In this document: piece by piece, positions 61,779 through 64,000 of the stretch
Numbering within the stretch: the first letter of the stretch is position 1
Layout of the letters: each line of letters begins with the position of its first letter
Assembly (NCBI RefSeq): GCF_030068615.1
Contig: NZ_JASJOC010000001.1
Coordinates: forward strand, 434,001 to 498,000
Direction of reading: 5' to 3'
DNA length: 64,000 bases
Source of the DNA: Halostagnicola sp. A-GB9-2
Lineage (GTDB): Archaea; Halobacteriota; Halobacteria; Halobacteriales; Natrialbaceae
Made by a program: the position numbers and the translations under genes
The notes under the pieces: model-generated
Seen by the model: the letters and a program-made list of their open reading frames with translations, nothing else
Databases searched by the model: none
Told to the model about the DNA's origin: nothing

Positions 61779-62369
61779 ATGGCACGAAGCTTCTACTCCC
61801 ACATCAAGGAGGCATGGAAGAACCCGGGCGACGGAAAGCTCGGTGAACTGCAGTGGCAGCGAAAACAGGACTGGCGCGACCAGGGCGCAATCGAGCGTAT
61901 CGACCGCCCGACGCGACTGGACAAGGCGCGCGAACTCGGCTACAAGGCCAAACAGGGAATCGTCCTCACACGCGTCTCGGTCCGCAAGGGAACCGCTCGG
62001 AAACAGCGACACAAGGCGGGTCGACGAACGAAACGTCAGGGTGTCAACCGAATCGGTCGACGCAAGAACATCCAGCGGATGGGTGAAGAACGCGTCTCCC
62101 GAAAATACCCCAACATGCGGGTTCTCAACAGCTACTGGGTCGGAGAAGACGGCAGCCAGAAGTGGTTCGAAGTGATCCTCGTCGATCCGAACCACCCGGC
62201 CATCGAGAACGACGATGATCTCGGCTGGATCTGCAACGATAACCACACCAACCGCGCGTTCCGCGGCCTCACCAACGCGGGTAAATCGAACCGCGGACTC
62301 CACACCCGTGGAAAAGGCGCAGAGAATGTCCGTCCGTCGAACAACGGCGGTAGCACCGACGCGAAGTAA
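61779..62369 (+). CDS. rpl15e: 50S ribosomal protein L15e
   Basis: 196 residues. Archaeal/eukaryotic L15e starts with MARSFYSHIKEAWKNP and continues with RDQGAIERIDRPTRLDKARE, VRKGTARKQRHKAGRRTKRQ and NAGKSNRGLHTRGKGAENVR. It is basic and binds 23S rRNA, being central to the large subunit. Single gene with a long leader. Confidence 0.97.
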   Translation: MARSFYSHIKEAWKNPGDGKLGELQWQRKQDWRDQGAIERIDRPTRLDKARELGYKAKQGIVLTRVSVRKGTARKQRHKAGRRTKRQGVNRIGRRKNIQRMGEERVSRKYPNMRVLNSYWVGEDGSQKWFEVILVDPNHPAIENDDDLGWICNDNHTNRAFRGLTNAGKSNRGLHTRGKGAENVRPSNNGGSTDAK

Positions 62370-62417
62370 GCCGCCGATTTCTCGATTTTGAGACACTGCC
62401 GGCTGTACGTCGTTCAC

Positions 62418-62446
62418 GATTCTCGTCGCCCCGAGGTACGAGAATC
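62418..62446 (+). terminator. Hairpin downstream of rpl15e
   Basis: GATTCTCGT (62418-62426) pairs with ACGAGAATC (62438-62446), a perfect 9-base-pair stem with an 11-base loop, 49 bases after the stop codon and followed by T-rich sequence. A transcript-end structure is likely. A further hairpin (62479-62500, CTCGAGAG/CTCTCGAG) lies nearby. Confidence 0.5.
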
Positions 62447-62640
62447 TTCACATAGTTACAGCCGACAGTATACCTCGTCTCGAGAGATTTCACTCTCGAG
62501 TGCCCGACACCACCCAACTGCCGCAGCGGTTCCACTCGAACCGTACCCCGACGCCGCGCGAGAGACATAGAGATACCGAGAAAGACAACCAGCCGGGAAT
62601 CGGGCAGACACTTATTTTGTTCCCGACCGTATTTTCGCGT

Positions 62641-63075
62641 ATGAGCAAACGCATTGTCGTCCCGGTTGACAACTCGGACCGTTCGACCGACGCACTCGAG
62701 TTCGCCGTCACCGAGTTCCCCGACGCCGACATTACGGCGTTAAACGTCCTCGACCCGGGAGACTTCTACGCGGCAACCGGCATGGAAGGCGGAGCGATGG
62801 CCAACTACGACCAGATCCAACAACACCACGAGAACCAGGCCGACCAGATCTTAAAAAACGCCAGCGAACTCGCCGCCGAACACGGGGTAGAGATCGACAC
62901 GGACCGCGTCATTGGTGGTATCTCTCGCTCGATCGTCGATTACGTCGAGGAACACGAGGCCGATCAGATCATCGTCGGGAGCCACGGCCGGACCGGTGCG
63001 AGTCGGATTCTCCTGGGAAGCGTCGCCGAAACGGTTGCGCGCCGATCACCCGTTCCGGTGACGATCGTCAGGTAA
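62641..63075 (+). CDS. Universal stress protein UspA family (ATP-binding type)
   Basis: 144 residues from the ATG at 62641 (MSKRIVVPVDNSDRSTDALE). The nucleotide loop is canonical: IVGSHGRTGASRILLGSVAE, so this protein should bind ATP, unlike the two in the potassium island. Acts in the cytoplasm in general stress resistance. Stands alone with a 270-base upstream region. Confidence 0.88.
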   Translation: MSKRIVVPVDNSDRSTDALEFAVTEFPDADITALNVLDPGDFYAATGMEGGAMANYDQIQQHHENQADQILKNASELAAEHGVEIDTDRVIGGISRSIVDYVEEHEADQIIVGSHGRTGASRILLGSVAETVARRSPVPVTIVR

Positions 63076-63250
63076 CCCCCGGTTCTCGAGCGGAAGTGAT
63101 GGGATTCGAGCCGAACGTCGGCAACATGAAGAAGAATCTGGCGACGATCGCGCCCAGTTTCCCGGCGGAGGCCCACCCCACGAATATGATCTCGTCCGCC
63201 CCGCCCCGATCGACGGTCAGGACGACTACGTTTCGCACAATAGCAGTCAT
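63068..63250 (-). CDS. Possible small protein of unknown function
   Basis: 60 codons (start MTAIVRNVVVLTVDRGGADE), opposite strand in the gap between the Usp gene (its end overlaps the Usp stop by 8 bases) and the arsenate-reductase-like gene. A moderately hydrophobic stretch (KLGAIVARFFFMLPTF) could be a membrane helix. No family is recognised; it may be a chance frame. Confidence 0.25.
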   Translation of the reverse strand: MTAIVRNVVVLTVDRGGADEIIFVGWASAGKLGAIVARFFFMLPTFGSNPITSAREPGVT

Positions 63251-63287
63251 ACGAACGGTTACGGTGGTCGACCCCCTGACGTCGATT

Positions 63288-63716
63288 ATGTCCGCAGATC
63301 CAGTTCGAATCGGATTCGTCTGCGTCCAGAACGCCGGACGGAGTCAGATGGCGACCGCGTACGCGGAACGCGAGCGCGACCGGCGAAATCTCGAGGACGA
63401 CATCGAGATCCGATCCGGCGGAACCCATCCGGCCGACTCCGTTCACGACATCGTTCTCGAGGCGATGGCCGAAGAGGGGATCGACCTCGCCCAGCGCGAG
63501 CCTCAAGAGATCTCCGAGGCGGAACTCGAGTCGTGTGCGTACGTCGCGACCATGGGCTGTTCGACGCTCGAGATCGACGCCGAAACGGACGTTCGAGATT
63601 GGGACCTAGCGGATCCTCACGGGCGAGCGCTCGAGGAAGTCCACGAGATTCGCGACGAGGTTCGAGGACGGGTCGAAGGGTTGTTCGACGAACTCGAGAA
63701 AGCCGAACTGCGGTAA
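63288..63716 (+). CDS. Arsenate reductase/low-molecular-weight phosphatase-like protein
   Basis: 142 residues from the ATG at 63288. The CX5R active-site loop is C12 to R18 (VCVQNAGRSQMA); the second region YVATMGCSTLEIDAETD and RDWDLADPHG match ArsC of the thioredoxin-coupled, phosphatase-fold type. It reduces arsenate to arsenite, or it removes phosphate from protein tyrosine. The two extra redox cysteines of thioredoxin-type ArsC appear in part (C82-like in MGCSTLE); the third is not clear. No ars neighbours, so substrate is uncertain. Confidence 0.8.
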   Translation: MSADPVRIGFVCVQNAGRSQMATAYAERERDRRNLEDDIEIRSGGTHPADSVHDIVLEAMAEEGIDLAQREPQEISEAELESCAYVATMGCSTLEIDAETDVRDWDLADPHGRALEEVHEIRDEVRGRVEGLFDELEKAELR

Positions 63717-63778
63717 CGAATTGCTCAAAATTGATTGATAGGAGCGAGCGCCCAGTTACGTAATCGGTGCGTTAGACA

Positions 63779-64000
63779 TTACACCGAAACGGTCTGGGTA
63801 CGTTCGCGCTCGGACTCGGACTCCGGTGGCCGAATGTCGAGATCAGCGCGCAGCGCCTCGATCGCGTCTTCGGGATCCGTTTCGGAGTTGAAGACGCGGT
63901 CGAAGCCCATCCCACGGAACTTCTCTTGGGTTTCCTCGAAATCGTTCTGGCCGACCGAGAGATTGCCGCCGATGTAGGTCGTCACGTCCTCGAGGTCCGC
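63779..64000 (-). CDS. Glutamate (methylaspartate) mutase S subunit, C-terminal part (runs off the window)
   Basis: Only about 74 C-terminal codons lie in the window; the gene continues beyond 64000. The sequence DVTTYIGGNLSVGQNDFEET followed by KFRGMGFDRVFNSETDPEDA is the end of the cobalamin-binding Rossmann domain of the small subunit, with the GGNL.VG motif. It joins glutamate and 3-methylaspartate with B12, a step of the haloarchaeal methylaspartate cycle for acetyl-CoA assimilation. The cobalamin ligand histidine lies outside the window. Confidence 0.75.
   Translation of the reverse strand, partial: ADLEDVTTYIGGNLSVGQNDFEETQEKFRGMGFDRVFNSETDPEDAIEALRADLDIRPPESESERERTQTVSV

Noticed and set aside
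63068-63287. N-terminal extension of the arsenate-reductase-like gene from 63096
   Set aside because: The extension has no family match and the CX5R domain begins shortly after the ATG at 63288.
1-64000. CRISPR array or Cas genes
   Set aside because: No spaced direct repeats of 25-40 bases were seen; the tandem repeats at 58, 20601 and 56049 have no unique spacers.
1-64000. tRNA or rRNA genes
   Set aside because: No segment with a T-loop GGTTCGAATCC-type sequence in a cloverleaf context and no rRNA-like block was found; a dedicated tRNA scan would settle this.

Overview
The window is a typical stretch of a haloarchaeal chromosome. The proteins are strongly acidic, the coding DNA is GC-rich with many CTCGAG hexamers, starts are often leaderless with a TATA box about 27 bases upstream, and the gene content is archaeal and halophile-specific: FtsZ1, ribosomal protein L15e, archaeal D-aminoacyl-tRNA deacylase, AglM and AglJ of S-layer N-glycosylation, DUF7344 winged-helix proteins and Tat-dependent lipoproteins. 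A member of the Natrialbales (Natrinema/Haloterrigena type) is the best guess from composition; this is inference. No rRNA, tRNA, CRISPR array, intact insertion sequence or replication origin was recognised.

Layout. 0.3-7.6 kb: a MATE exporter and an acyl-CoA group (carboxyltransferase, acyl-CoA dehydrogenase, acyl-CoA ligase) around a DUF7344 protein. 7.9-11.1 kb: divergent purB and a PurN-AICAR transformylase fusion. 11.2-15.3 kb: envelope and stress genes plus a 480-base non-coding stretch with five consecutive hairpins. 15.5-17.0 kb: carA and a divergent Lrp regulator sharing a palindromic operator. 17.2-21.9 kb: a complete TAXI-type TRAP transporter operon. 22-26.3 kb: a carboxypeptidase remnant, an MFS carrier, aglM and aglJ. 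26.4-32.2 kb: small conserved haloarchaeal genes, a sensorless chemotaxis transducer and a ferritin-like protein. 32.3-37.0 kb: a collinear cluster of a CDP-alcohol phosphotransferase, an MDR dehydrogenase, a 6-pyruvoyltetrahydropterin synthase homologue, a glycosyltransferase and a methyltransferase, followed by a sugar nucleotidyltransferase. 39-40.3 kb: small regulators and a Rieske protein. 40.7-50.7 kb: a potassium-uptake island. 50.8-57.3 kb: an enoyl-reductase-like protein, the pabB-pabA-pabC folate operon, a repetitive HhH protein and aroE. 57.5-64 kb: a Ca2+/Na+ antiporter, dtdA, ftsZ1, rpl15e, a UspA protein, an arsenate-reductase-like protein and the edge of the glutamate mutase S-subunit gene.

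Two regions look most like under-described systems. The first is the pterin/sugar/phosphodiester cluster at 32.3-37.0 kb. Its enzyme set suggests a decorated pterin or other small conjugate, and its pterin synthase homologue has an altered active site. The second is the potassium island, with two TrkA/TrkH pairs, an APC transporter carrying a tandem Usp module, two Usp proteins without the ATP loop, and an Lrp-type DNA-binding protein fused to a TrkA-C (RCK_C) ligand domain. Its 46-49 kb core is visibly lower in GC and poorer in CTCGAG than its surroundings, and a shared palindrome sits in two of its promoters. These readings are inferences from sequence and context.
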